18,458 nucleotides of DNA from Lachnospiraceae bacterium UBA1766 (GTDB lineage Bacteria > Bacillota > Clostridia > Lachnospirales > Lachnospiraceae): assembly GCA_002314715.1 (NCBI GenBank), contig DCGY01000015.1, positions 19,102 through 37,559 of the forward strand, given 5' to 3'. The translations under genes and the position numbers were made by a program. Shown piece by piece: positions 1 through 7,573 of this stretch. Position 1 is the first letter of the stretch; every line of letters starts with the position of its first letter. Below the pieces are notes generated by a model, which had not been told where the DNA came from, did no database searches, and worked only from the letters and a program-made list of their open reading frames with translations.

Positions 1-38
1 AGGCGGCATTTGGTTTCACCCGAGCGTATACGAAATAG
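1..38 (+). repeat. Cut end of a dispersed hairpin repeat
   Basis: The first bases match the right half of the repeat unit found at 4121-4154. Both share ATTTGGTTT, then CGAGCGTA, then GAAA at the same spacing. The opening AGGCGGCAT also matches the right arm of the hairpin at 9423-9431. The left half lies outside the window, so the full structure cannot be seen. Confidence 0.55.
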
Positions 39-81
39 ATAAAATAGTTCAATAAAAAGAATAATTATTGTTAATTATTAG

Positions 82-163
82 AATAAAATAAATCTATTTT
101 ATTTCCTTTGTATTATTATAGAATATTCAAAATATATAATAAAATAAAGCATTATTTGAATAT
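82..163. repeat. Two perfect inverted repeats in the AT-rich leuA upstream region
   Basis: Positions 82-90 (AATAAAATA) and 95-103 (TATTTTATT) form a 9-bp perfect inverted repeat with a 4-nt gap. Positions 123-131 (ATATTCAAA) and 155-163 (TTTGAATAT) form a second 9-bp perfect inverted repeat with a 23-nt gap. Both lie upstream of the leuA promoter, where operators would be expected. The region is so AT-rich that chance repeats are likely, so a role as operator is only a suggestion. Apart from these, the repeat end and the promoter, nothing else was recognised in 1-343. No T-box signature was seen. Confidence 0.35.
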
Positions 164-225
164 ATTATGATATAAAAGAAAATTAAAAGATTAAAATAAA
201 TCAATTAAAATATTAAATTAAATAC

Positions 226-254
226 TTGTTACGTTATATTTTCCATGTTATGAT
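226..254 (+). promoter_or_regulatory. Sigma-A promoter for leuA
   Basis: TTGTTA at 226-231 and TATGAT at 249-254 are 17 bp apart. TG at 246-247 gives an extended -10 (TGTTATGAT). Transcription would start near 261 and leave a leader of about 83 nt. That leader contains a weak hairpin, GCGT (276-279) with ACGC (287-290). No leader peptide rich in leucine was found. Confidence 0.5.
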
Positions 255-343
255 TGTCCAATCAAAAGAAGAAAAGCGTAATAATGACGCAAAAACAGAA
301 GATGGAAATGGATTAAGAGAATTTCCGGAAGAAAGGATATCAC

Positions 344-2350
344 ATGAAAAATGTAAAGGAAAAATATCAGAAGACTTATTATCTGCCCCCTGAGATGACC
401 TATGATTGGGTAAAGAAAGAAAAAATAGAGAAGGCACCGATTTGGTGCAGTGTGGATCTTCGAGACGGAAATCAGGCATTGATTGATCCAATGAGTCTGG
501 AGGATAAATTATCTTTTTTCAAAATTTTGGTGGATATTGGATTTAAGGAAATTGAAGTGGGTTTTCCGGCTTCCTCCGACACGGAGTATAATTTTATTCG
601 TGCGCTGATTGAAAGAGATATGATTCCGGAGGATGTGACCATTCAGGTGCTGACCCAGGCAAGGGAACATATTATTAAGAAAACCTTTGAAGCGTTAAAG
701 GGTGCACCTCATGCAGTGGTTCATCTGTACAATTCTACTTCTGTGGAGCAAAGAGAGCAGGTATTTAAGAAAGACAAAGAAGAAATCAAAAAAATAGCAG
801 TAGATGGTGCAAAGCTTTTAAAAACCATGGCGGATCAGACAGAAGGAAATTTTACTTTCGAATATAGTCCGGAAAGTTTTTCCCAGACGGAAGTAGATTA
901 TGCATTGGAAGTATGTAATGCTGTACTGGAGGTTTGGAAGCCTACAAAAGACAATAAGGCTATTATCAATCTGCCTTCTACCGTACAGGTAGCTATGCCC
1001 CATATTTTTGCTTCTCAGATTGAATATATGCATAAGCATCTGGCTTATCGTGAGAATGTTATCTTAAGTGTACATCCTCACAATGACAGAGGTTGCGGTA
1101 TTTCTGATGCGGAATTTGGTATTTTGGCCGGAGCGGATCGTGTAGAAGGAACCTTATTCGGAAATGGCGAGCGTACCGGAAATGTGGATTTGGTAACGGT
1201 AGCCATGAACATGATTTGTCATGGTGTGGATAGCGGACTGGATTTTTCTCACTTAAATGAAGTGAAGGAAGCCTATGAAAAATTTACCAAAATGAAGGTG
1301 CACGAGAGAACACCTTATGCAGGTGAATTGGTATTTACAGCATTTTCCGGTTCTCATCAGGATGCCATCAGCAAGGGAATGGCCTGGAGAAAAGAAGGAA
1401 AGAGTGGCAAGCGCTGGGATATTCCCTATTTGCCCATTGACCCTTCCGATGTGGGAAGAGAATATGAGTCGGATGTGATTCGTATCAACAGTGTATCCGG
1501 TAAGGGTGGTGTTTCTTTCGTATTACAGCAGCAGTTTGGATTTTCTTTGCCCGCAGCTATGAAGGAGGAGGTAGGTTACCTGGTAAAAGGTATCTCCGAC
1601 CGCCGTCATCAGGAACTTCCCGCCAAGGAAATCTATTCTATTTTTGAGGAGCATTACATTAAACCCAGAGAAGTATTCCGGGTACCGGAGTGTCATTTCA
1701 AGCAGACAAACGGAATTACGGCAGAGGTGACAATTGAAACCGAGGAGAAAACCAGCGTGATTTCCATTTCCGGAAACGGTCGTCTGGATGCGGTAAGCAA
1801 CGCCATCAAGACCTTCTTCGGAATTCGGTATGAGCTTTCCGTGTATGAAGAGCACGCTATTTCCAAGGGATCTTCTTCCAAGGCTGCTGCCTATGTAGCA
1901 ATTCATGCAGAGGAAAAAACCTATTGGGGAGTGGGAGTAGATGAGGATATCATTAAAGCTTCTATTGATGCTTTGGTTTCCTGTGCCAATAAGCTTGCAA
2001 AAGAACAGCACATTACTCACGGACGCAAGGATCGTATTGTAGAAATTATCAGTTATATTCAGATGCATTATACGGAGGTGACTTTGGAAAGTCTTTCCGA
2101 TACTTTTCATCTTTCCAAACCTTATCTTTCCAAATACATTAAGGAAGAAGCGGGTATGACTTTCCAGGAAGTGGTTAAGGAAGAGCGCATGAAGCGTGCC
2201 GGTAATTTATTAAAAGAAACCAATCAGTCCGTAGATATGATTTCCGATTACGTAGGCTATGAGAATGTAGAGCATTTCATACGATTATTCAAAAAAACCT
2301 ACGGAATAACTCCTATTCAATACCGAAAGGAAATGAAAGGCAAGAAGTAA
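344..2350 (+). CDS. leuA: 2-isopropylmalate synthase fused to an AraC-type DNA-binding domain
   Basis: This enzyme condenses acetyl-CoA with 2-oxoisovalerate, the first committed step of leucine synthesis. Residues 30-400 are the catalytic barrel: DLRDGNQ (38-44), HPHNDRG (244-250) with metal-binding histidines, and GNGERTGNVDL (273-283). The sequence is of the yeast/actinobacterial type, not the shorter Bacillus type. Residues about 445-555 form the leucine-binding LeuA_dimer domain and look complete. Residues about 562-662 are an unexpected AraC-family domain with both helix-turn-helix units: first near 580-604, second near 629-654 with GYENVEHFIRLFKKTYG and the closing TPIQYR. The frame is open throughout and the usual protein length of about 560 is exceeded by about 100 residues. 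Start: AAAGGA at 332-337 lies 6 nt before the ATG. The fusion suggests leucine-responsive transcriptional control by the enzyme itself; this is inference. Catalytic identity is secure. Confidence 0.93.
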   Translation: MKNVKEKYQKTYYLPPEMTYDWVKKEKIEKAPIWCSVDLRDGNQALIDPMSLEDKLSFFKILVDIGFKEIEVGFPASSDTEYNFIRALIERDMIPEDVTIQVLTQAREHIIKKTFEALKGAPHAVVHLYNSTSVEQREQVFKKDKEEIKKIAVDGAKLLKTMADQTEGNFTFEYSPESFSQTEVDYALEVCNAVLEVWKPTKDNKAIINLPSTVQVAMPHIFASQIEYMHKHLAYRENVILSVHPHNDRGCGISDAEFGILAGADRVEGTLFGNGERTGNVDLVTVAMNMICHGVDSGLDFSHLNEVKEAYEKFTKMKVHERTPYAGELVFTAFSGSHQDAISKGMAWRKEGKSGKRWDIPYLPIDPSDVGREYESDVIRINSVSGKGGVSFVLQQQFGFSLPAAMKEEVGYLVKGISDRRHQELPAKEIYSIFEEHYIKPREVFRVPECHFKQTNGITAEVTIETEEKTSVISISGNGRLDAVSNAIKTFFGIRYELSVYEEHAISKGSSSKAAAYVAIHAEEKTYWGVGVDEDIIKASIDALVSCANKLAKEQHITHGRKDRIVEIISYIQMHYTEVTLESLSDTFHLSKPYLSKYIKEEAGMTFQEVVKEERMKRAGNLLKETNQSVDMISDYVGYENVEHFIRLFKKTYGITPIQYRKEMKGKK

Positions 2351-2358
2351 GTGCTTGA

Positions 2359-2392
2359 AAAGTGAAAAATCCGTGAAATCACTTTCCTTTTT
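2359..2392 (+). terminator. Weak terminator after leuA
   Basis: AAAGTGA (2359-2365) pairs with TCACTTT (2379-2385) around a 13-nt loop, followed by CC and five T. The stem is short and AT-rich, so termination may be partial. Confidence 0.45.
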
Positions 2393-2418
2393 GGAAAAAA
2401 TACTGTAGAATGTATACC
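2391..2418 (+). promoter_or_regulatory. Possible promoter for the foldase gene
   Basis: TTGGAA (2391-2396) and TATACC (2413-2418) are 16 bp apart and each match the sigma-A consensus at four of six positions. The site directly follows the weak leuA terminator. The match is modest and the call is tentative. Confidence 0.28.
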
Positions 2419-2462
2419 ATGCGAATTTATGCAGGTTACTGTATAGGAAGGAAATATAGAAA

Positions 2463-4031
2463 ATGTCTAACGAAGAAAATGTAACAAAAGATAAGGTTGT
2501 AACGAAATACGACCGTAAGATGGAAAGACGTCAACAGGAAAAAATCAGAGAATCCAGAGAAAAGAAGGCGGGAACAATTTTTGGTGTTGTTGTTTTGGTA
2601 GCTTTGGTTTGCTTTGTATTATCTTTCCCCATTCGAACCTATTTAACTTTACATCAAACGTATGTAACTATCGGCGGTGAGAAGTTGACGAAGGTAGAAT
2701 ACGATTACAACTTCTACTCTTTGATGAATAACTATGTGAATCAGTATGGTACTTATTTAACCTATATGGGATTGGATTTGTCAGCAGACATTTCCACTCA
2801 GGCATATTCCAGCACAATGACTTGGAAAGATTATTTTGATGAGATGACCATTGAAAGCATCAAAAAGAACAAGGCCTTGAAGCAGGAAGCAGAAAAAGCA
2901 TCTTTTGTAGCCAGCGATTTAGAGAAGTCCGTAAGTGATTTTGAAACAGAAGTCAAAAAGGCAGCCAATGAAGCGGGAACCAATGTTGGTTCTTACTTAA
3001 AGCAGGCATATGGTCCTTATGCTACCTTAAAAAGATTAACTCCTTTTGTAAAAGATATGGCTTATATCGGTGAGTATTATACACAGGTATCGGATGAGAA
3101 AGCGCCTACCGCCGATGAGATTTCTGCCTATTATGCAGAGCATACCAATGATTATGATTGCGTAGACTACTATGTTCAGGTTGTGGCGGCAGAGCTTCCC
3201 ACCGAGCCTACCGAACTGGCAGATCCTGTAGATGAAACTGCAGAAAAGGATGCAGATGCAGAATACGAACCTTCCGAGGCAGAAATTGAGAAGGCAATGT
3301 CTGATGCTAAGGAGATTGCAAATGCAAAGCTTGCAACCAATAAGTCAGAGGGAACCTTAAAAGAAGGCGTAAAGTATTCCAGTCTTTCCAGCGTAATCAG
3401 TGATTGGTTGTTTGATTCTTCCAGAAAGGCAAACAATCAGGCTGTTTTGGAGGATAGCACCGGACATCAGTATTATGTGGTAACCTTTGTAAAGAGATAT
3501 CGTGATGAGACCCCTTCTGTAGATGTAAGAGCAATGATGACTTCCACCGATAAGGAAGACACCGCAGCTGCAATGGTAGAAGAATGGAAGGCAAACGGAG
3601 CTACCGAAGAAGCCTTTATTGCTTTGTGTGATGGTAAGTATAGTGATTATTCTCTTGGAGAAGGCGGTTTGGTAGAAGGTGTTTGCAAGTCCGGTCTTCA
3701 GGATACTTTGGTGGATTGGTTATTCAGTGCTGACAGAAAAGCCGGTGATGTGGAGGCAATTTCCGTCGAGAGTTTGGGTAATTATGTATTCTACTATGTT
3801 GCACAGAATCAGCCGGAGTGGTATTTAAAGATTGAGTCCAGCCTGCTTAGCACTATCATGGATGAGTACCTGGATGAAATTACCGAAAACATTACCGTTT
3901 CGGATCCTTCTCATAACATTGATGTTTTGGAGATTCGTGCAAGCGAAGAAGCTTCCATCGAGGCTTCCAAGGCTGCTGAAGCAGAAGCAGCTTCAAATGA
4001 GAGCTCAGAAGCAGAATCTACTCAGGAATAA
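2463..4031 (+). CDS. Membrane-anchored SurA/PrsA-like foldase (peptidylprolyl isomerase family)
   Basis: The 522-residue protein has a highly charged N-terminus (1-36), one membrane segment at about 37-58 and a large outside region. No lipobox is present, so it is probably anchored by an uncleaved segment. Residues about 75-230 resemble the SurA N-terminal chaperone region. Two later blocks resemble the end of a parvulin domain: DWLFDSSRKAN with YYVVTFVKR (314-345), and DWLFSADRKAGDV with YVFYYVAQ (418-448). This suggests two degenerate isomerase modules. The C-terminus (492-522) is low-complexity E/A/S. The likely role is folding of exported proteins; isomerase activity cannot be confirmed. 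AGGAAGG at 2445-2451 is the ribosome binding site, with a rather long 11-nt spacing. The gene seems to be its own unit, ending at a strong terminator. Confidence 0.75.
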   Translation: MSNEENVTKDKVVTKYDRKMERRQQEKIRESREKKAGTIFGVVVLVALVCFVLSFPIRTYLTLHQTYVTIGGEKLTKVEYDYNFYSLMNNYVNQYGTYLTYMGLDLSADISTQAYSSTMTWKDYFDEMTIESIKKNKALKQEAEKASFVASDLEKSVSDFETEVKKAANEAGTNVGSYLKQAYGPYATLKRLTPFVKDMAYIGEYYTQVSDEKAPTADEISAYYAEHTNDYDCVDYYVQVVAAELPTEPTELADPVDETAEKDADAEYEPSEAEIEKAMSDAKEIANAKLATNKSEGTLKEGVKYSSLSSVISDWLFDSSRKANNQAVLEDSTGHQYYVVTFVKRYRDETPSVDVRAMMTSTDKEDTAAAMVEEWKANGATEEAFIALCDGKYSDYSLGEGGLVEGVCKSGLQDTLVDWLFSADRKAGDVEAISVESLGNYVFYYVAQNQPEWYLKIESSLLSTIMDEYLDEITENITVSDPSHNIDVLEIRASEEASIEASKAAEAEAASNESSEAESTQE

Positions 4032-4046
4032 AAAAGAAAGATTGAA

Positions 4047-4090
4047 AGACCTTAAGGTAGATGTTAATCTATTCTTAAGGTCTATTTTTG
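4047..4090 (+). terminator. Strong terminator after the foldase gene
   Basis: AGACCTTAAG (4047-4056) pairs perfectly with CTTAAGGTCT (4074-4083). Inside, TAGAT (4058-4062) pairs with ATCTA (4067-4071), giving a nearly continuous stem. ATTTTTG follows. Confidence 0.85.
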
Positions 4091-4092
4091 TA

Positions 4093-4145
4093 GCTCGTCA
4101 ACAAAACCAAGCAACTGCGAAGCAGTTATTTGGTTTTGGACGAGC
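4093..4145. repeat. Nested hairpin repeat, copy 1
   Basis: Three stems are stacked in one long palindrome: GCTCGTC (4093-4099) with GACGAGC (4139-4145), CAAAACCAA (4102-4110) with TTGGTTTTG (4130-4138), and AACTGC (4113-4118) with GCAGTT (4122-4127) around a GAA loop. The tip contains GCGAAGC, a sequence known to form an unusually stable mini-hairpin in DNA. The 29 bp at 4110-4138 recur exactly at 4231-4259. Confidence 0.85.
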
Positions 4146-4154
4146 GTACATGAA

Positions 4155-4205
4155 ACAAATGCAGAAGCCACGAAGTGGCGGCTCTGCGAAGCAGAGGGCA
4201 TTTGT
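4155..4205. repeat. Three-way-junction hairpin repeat
   Basis: An outer stem, ACAAATGC (4155-4162) with GCATTTGT (4198-4205), encloses two side-by-side hairpins. These are GCCAC (4167-4171) with GTGGC (4175-4179), and CTCTGC (4182-4187) with GCAGAG (4191-4196). Both have a GAA loop, as in the flanking repeats, but their stem sequences differ. Confidence 0.8.
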
Positions 4206-4230
4206 GAATGCAAAACGAGAAAGAGAAGGA

Positions 4231-4259
4231 AGCAACTGCGAAGCAGTTATTTGGTTTTG
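4231..4259. repeat. Hairpin repeat, copy 2 (exact 29-bp duplicate)
   Basis: The 29 bp are identical to 4110-4138, with the AACTGC-GAA-GCAGTT hairpin at 4234-4248 followed by ATTTGGTTTTG. The outer stem of copy 1 is not present here. The repeat ends about 30 bp before the start of the next gene and contributes an artificial in-frame extension to it. Confidence 0.85.
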
Positions 4260-4291
4260 ATTTTATAAATGCAGAAGGGATATTTTGTATT

Positions 4292-5101
4292 ATGGCAGAA
4301 AAAATTCTTGTACTGGATATCGATGGTACATTAACAAATTCCAAAAAGCAGATTACAACACCCACAAAACAGGCTATTGATGAGATTATCGAAAGAGGAC
4401 ATAAGGTTATTTTGGCCTCCGGAAGACCTACTCCGGGAATGCGAAGATATGAGAGAGAATTGGAGCTTTCAAAGAAGGGTGGATATCTTTTGTCTTACAA
4501 CGGGGCCAGAATCATCGAGTGCAAAACCAATGAAGTGGTTTACCAGCAGATTCTGCCTTTGGATATTTTACCGGGTATTTATGAATTTGCGAAAAAGAAT
4601 CATTGCGGGTTAATTACTTATTTGCATGAAACGGTTATTTCTGCATTTGAGCCGGATGAATATGTTGAATTGGAGGCTCGAATTAACGGACTGCCTATTC
4701 GTGTGGTAGAAGATTTTATTCCTTTTGTAAATTTCGATATCAATAAGTGCCTTTTGACGGCTCCGGTGAATGTGGCGCCGCAATTGGAAATGGAACTTTG
4801 TGAAGCCTTCGGTTCTTATGCAAGTATTTATCGTTCCGAGCCCTTTTTTATTGAGGTAATGCCTCAAAATGTGGATAAGGCTTCCTCATTGGACAAGATG
4901 TTTACACAAATGGGGATTTCCAAAGAAAATGTAGTATGTTGTGGGGATGGTTTTAATGACATTTCCATGATTCGTTACGCCGGTGTGGGTGTCGCTATGG
5001 GAAATGCGCAACCACAGGTAAAAGAAGCGGCGGATTATATTTGCCCAACCAATGATGAGGATGGGCTGGTGGATGTTATCCAAAAATATTTTTTAGACTA
5101 A
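4292..5101 (+). CDS. Cof-type HAD-family phosphatase
   Basis: A 269-residue cytoplasmic hydrolase of the haloacid dehalogenase superfamily with a Cof-type (C2) cap. Motif I is DIDGT (9-13) with the nucleophile D9 and acid D11. Motif II is SGR (S43), motif III probably K196, and motif IV GDGFND (218-223) with D219 and D223 for magnesium. The family removes phosphate from sugar phosphates or flavin precursors; the substrate here cannot be told. The frame is open back to an ATG at 4208, but that part is hairpin repeat, and the family's usual N-terminus starts at 4292. AAGGGA (4275-4280) is a plausible ribosome binding site 11 nt upstream. No clear promoter was seen in the repeats. The cca gene follows after 21 nt, so the two are probably cotranscribed. 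Confidence 0.88.
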   Translation: MAEKILVLDIDGTLTNSKKQITTPTKQAIDEIIERGHKVILASGRPTPGMRRYERELELSKKGGYLLSYNGARIIECKTNEVVYQQILPLDILPGIYEFAKKNHCGLITYLHETVISAFEPDEYVELEARINGLPIRVVEDFIPFVNFDINKCLLTAPVNVAPQLEMELCEAFGSYASIYRSEPFFIEVMPQNVDKASSLDKMFTQMGISKENVVCCGDGFNDISMIRYAGVGVAMGNAQPQVKEAADYICPTNDEDGLVDVIQKYFLD

Positions 5102-5122
5102 GAATATGTTAGGAGTAAATGC

Positions 5123-6460
5123 ATGAGAATAGAACTTCCCGAAGGAGCAGAATATATTATCAATACCATACAGGCAGCCGGTTATGAAGCATATATTGTA
5201 GGTGGTTGTGTGCGTGATTTTCTGTTGGGAAGAAATCCGGAAGATTGGGATATTACCACGTCGGCAACTCCTTACCAGGTGAAAGAACTGTTTGAGCGAA
5301 CCATTGATACGGGTATTCAGCACGGAACGGTAACCGTTATGCTGAAAAAAGAGGGGTTTGAAGTAACCACTTATCGGGTGGACGGAAAATATGAAGACAG
5401 TCGGCATCCCAAGGAGGTTACCTTTACTCCGAATTTGGAGGAGGATTTAAAAAGACGGGATTTTACCATGAATGCCATGGCTTATAACCATGAAGCCGGT
5501 CTGGTAGATATTTTCGGCGGAATCGAAGATATGGAGCGGGGAGTGATTCGTTGTGTGGGAAACCCTATGGAACGATTTACAGAGGATGCTCTTCGTATGA
5601 TGCGTGCGGTTCGTTTCAGCGCACAACTTGGTTTTGAAATTCAAAAGGAAACGGCAGAGGCGATTGAAAAGCTTGCCCCCAATTTGTCCAAAATCAGTGC
5701 TGAGCGAATTCAGGTGGAATTGGTAAAAATGTTGGTTTCTCCGAATCCCGGGTTTATTCGGAAGGCATATGAATTGGGGATTACCAAGGTAGTCCTTCCG
5801 GAATTTGATGCTATGATGGAGACACCTCAGAATCATCCCCATCATATGTACAACGTAGGGGAGCATTCCATTCATGCCATGGAGGCGGTGGAGGCCAGAA
5901 AAGATTTGCGTTTGGCCATGCTATTCCATGATATTGGAAAGCCCGAAACCCACAGTATAGACGAGGCCGGGGTTGATCATTTCCATGGACATCAAGAAGT
6001 GGGAGCCCGTATAACCAAGGGTATCTTAAAGAGACTTCGATTTGACAATGATACCATTTCCATGGTTAGTCGATTGGTAGCTTATCATGATTTTGGGACA
6101 GGTTCTGAGCCAAATATGAAAATGCTTCGTCGTGGAATGAACAGGATGGGTGAAGATATTTTTCCGGCACTTTTTGATGTGAAACGAGGCGATATCCTGG
6201 CCCAGAGTATGTATAAACGGGAAGAAAAGCTGGAGAATTTGTCCAAGCTGCAGGATTTTTATCAAAAGATTCTGGACCAAAATCAATGTGTCAGCTTAAA
6301 AACCTTGGCCGTTACAGGTTCTGATTTGATTGCCATTGGTGTAAAACCGGGTGTGGAAATCGGTGAGATTTTACAGGAACTGCTTCAGGTTGTTTTGGAA
6401 GAACCGGAAAAGAATGAAAAGGTATTTTTACTGTCTCTTGCGAAAGAGCTTCGGAAATAA
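5123..6460 (+). CDS. cca: CCA-adding tRNA nucleotidyltransferase (class II) with HD domain
   Basis: Adds or repairs the 3' CCA end of tRNAs in the cytoplasm. The 445-residue protein has the class II nucleotidyltransferase head with GGCVRD (27-32) and the metal-binding DWD (41-43), RRDFTMNAMA (111-120), and the conserved EDALRMMRAVRF helix (154-165). An HD phosphohydrolase-type domain follows, with HMYNVGEHS (241-249) and HD at 269-270. Family members with an HD domain can also carry phosphatase or phosphodiesterase activity. AGGAG at 5111-5115 lies 7 nt before the ATG. Because the tRNA gene at the end of the window encodes its own CCA, the enzyme may act mostly in repair for that tRNA. Confidence 0.93.
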   Translation: MRIELPEGAEYIINTIQAAGYEAYIVGGCVRDFLLGRNPEDWDITTSATPYQVKELFERTIDTGIQHGTVTVMLKKEGFEVTTYRVDGKYEDSRHPKEVTFTPNLEEDLKRRDFTMNAMAYNHEAGLVDIFGGIEDMERGVIRCVGNPMERFTEDALRMMRAVRFSAQLGFEIQKETAEAIEKLAPNLSKISAERIQVELVKMLVSPNPGFIRKAYELGITKVVLPEFDAMMETPQNHPHHMYNVGEHSIHAMEAVEARKDLRLAMLFHDIGKPETHSIDEAGVDHFHGHQEVGARITKGILKRLRFDNDTISMVSRLVAYHDFGTGSEPNMKMLRRGMNRMGEDIFPALFDVKRGDILAQSMYKREEKLENLSKLQDFYQKILDQNQCVSLKTLAVTGSDLIAIGVKPGVEIGEILQELLQVVLEEPEKNEKVFLLSLAKELRK

Positions 6461-6550
6461 TCGGAATTCAAAAAAGAATTGAAACATACTTTTCTGTTTT
6501 CCTTCATAAGATGCTTTAGGGATTACATCATCTTTTTGGAGGGGAAAACA

Positions 6551-7573
6551 GTGAATGACAGGGCAATTCATTTATTTGATCAATATGATATAGAGGTCGT
6601 TTCTACCAGGAAAGCGCGAGGGGCATTTATTTGCCAAACTCCCGATCAGTTATATATTTTCAAGGAATACAGCGGAAATAATGACCGGCTTGTATTCCAA
6701 AACAGAGTTTTGGAGGCCGTTCGGGAAAACAGCGGTTTATGGGCAGAACAGATTCTTCCCAATAAGGAAGAAGGACTTTTTGTTCAGGATATGGATGGTT
6801 GCAAATATATTTTAAAAACCTACCGGGAAGGCCGGGAGCTGAACATTGCGTCCAAAGAAGAATGTGTCAGTGCGGTAAAGCTTTTGGCGAAACTTCATGA
6901 AGGCTTTTTTGTGAAAAAGCTTCCGGAAGAGGTGATTGCTCCATATTCCCCCCAAAAGGAGTATGAGAAAAAGAATAAAGAGCTGAAAAGAGTTCGCAGA
7001 TATCTGAAGGAAAAGAGCCAGAAAACCTGGTTTGAATTATTTCTGCAAAAGAATTATGATTATTTTTTAAATCAGGCTTATGAGATTACGGATCAATGGA
7101 AACCCTATGAAAGGCAATTAGAGTCATCTCCTCTGAAAGATACCTTTTCCTGTTGTCATGGAGATTTTCAGTATCATAATATTTTATTTGACGGCTCGGA
7201 GTGGTTTGTGGTTAACTATGAAAAATGTATGGCAGATCACCCCACCAGAGATTTGGTTTTATTTTTACGTAAGCTGTTGGAAAAAAGCGACTGGTCCGTG
7301 GATTTGGGAAAAGAGTTAATTGAAGGTTACCGGTCGGAGCATCAATTGACTGAAATAGAGCAGAAGGATTTGTTTTATCATTTGGCATATCCGGAAAAGT
7401 TTTGGAAAATCGTGAATTTTTACTATAATTCCGGAAAATCCTGGATTCCGGGAAAAAATGCGGAGAAACTGGAGAAACTGCTTATACAGGAGCAGAATAA
7501 AAAACAATTTTTGGAGGAGGTCTTTCAAAATTCATGGATAGGAGAAACAAAAGAGGGAAAAATTATATTATAG
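6551..7573 (+). CDS. CotS-like kinase-fold protein (spore coat / aminoglycoside phosphotransferase family)
   Basis: A 340-residue soluble protein with an APH/CotS kinase fold. Visible parts are a likely ATP lysine (K38 in YIFKEY), the catalytic loop HGDFQYHN (203-210) and the later motif VVNYEKC (220-226). In most relatives the last motif carries a metal-binding aspartate; here it is asparagine (N222), so activity may be altered or lost. CotS relatives sit in the spore coat of Bacillus. The start chosen is GTG 6551, because GGAGGGG (6538-6544) lies 6 nt before it; a TTG at 6479 has no such signal. A weak match to a mother-cell sigma-E promoter lies upstream (GAATTCA 6464-6470, CATACTTT 6485-6492). 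The gene overlaps the next one by 40 nt, which points to coupled translation. The exact role is unknown. Confidence 0.72.
   Translation: MNDRAIHLFDQYDIEVVSTRKARGAFICQTPDQLYIFKEYSGNNDRLVFQNRVLEAVRENSGLWAEQILPNKEEGLFVQDMDGCKYILKTYREGRELNIASKEECVSAVKLLAKLHEGFFVKKLPEEVIAPYSPQKEYEKKNKELKRVRRYLKEKSQKTWFELFLQKNYDYFLNQAYEITDQWKPYERQLESSPLKDTFSCCHGDFQYHNILFDGSEWFVVNYEKCMADHPTRDLVLFLRKLLEKSDWSVDLGKELIEGYRSEHQLTEIEQKDLFYHLAYPEKFWKIVNFYYNSGKSWIPGKNAEKLEKLLIQEQNKKQFLEEVFQNSWIGETKEGKIIL

Noticed and set aside
255..343. T-box or leucine leader peptide before leuA
   Set aside because: No T-box sequence and no short frame rich in leucine codons was found.
1523..2110. 195-residue open frame on the - strand inside leuA
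   Set aside because: It is a shadow of the leuA codons, with no ribosome binding site or family features.
4093..4259. CRISPR array
   Set aside because: Repeats are palindromic and uneven, there are only two exact copies, no regular spacers, and no cas genes nearby.
3832..4260. Open frame of 142 residues across the foldase 3' end
   Set aside because: It is out of frame with the real gene, crosses a strong terminator and the repeats, and shows no protein family.
4208..4291. N-terminal extension of the HAD phosphatase from ATG 4208
   Set aside because: The extra codons are hairpin-repeat sequence, and the family's normal N-terminus begins at 4292.
6479..6550. TTG start at 6479 for the CotS-like gene
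   Set aside because: It has no ribosome binding site; GTG 6551 has a near-perfect one.
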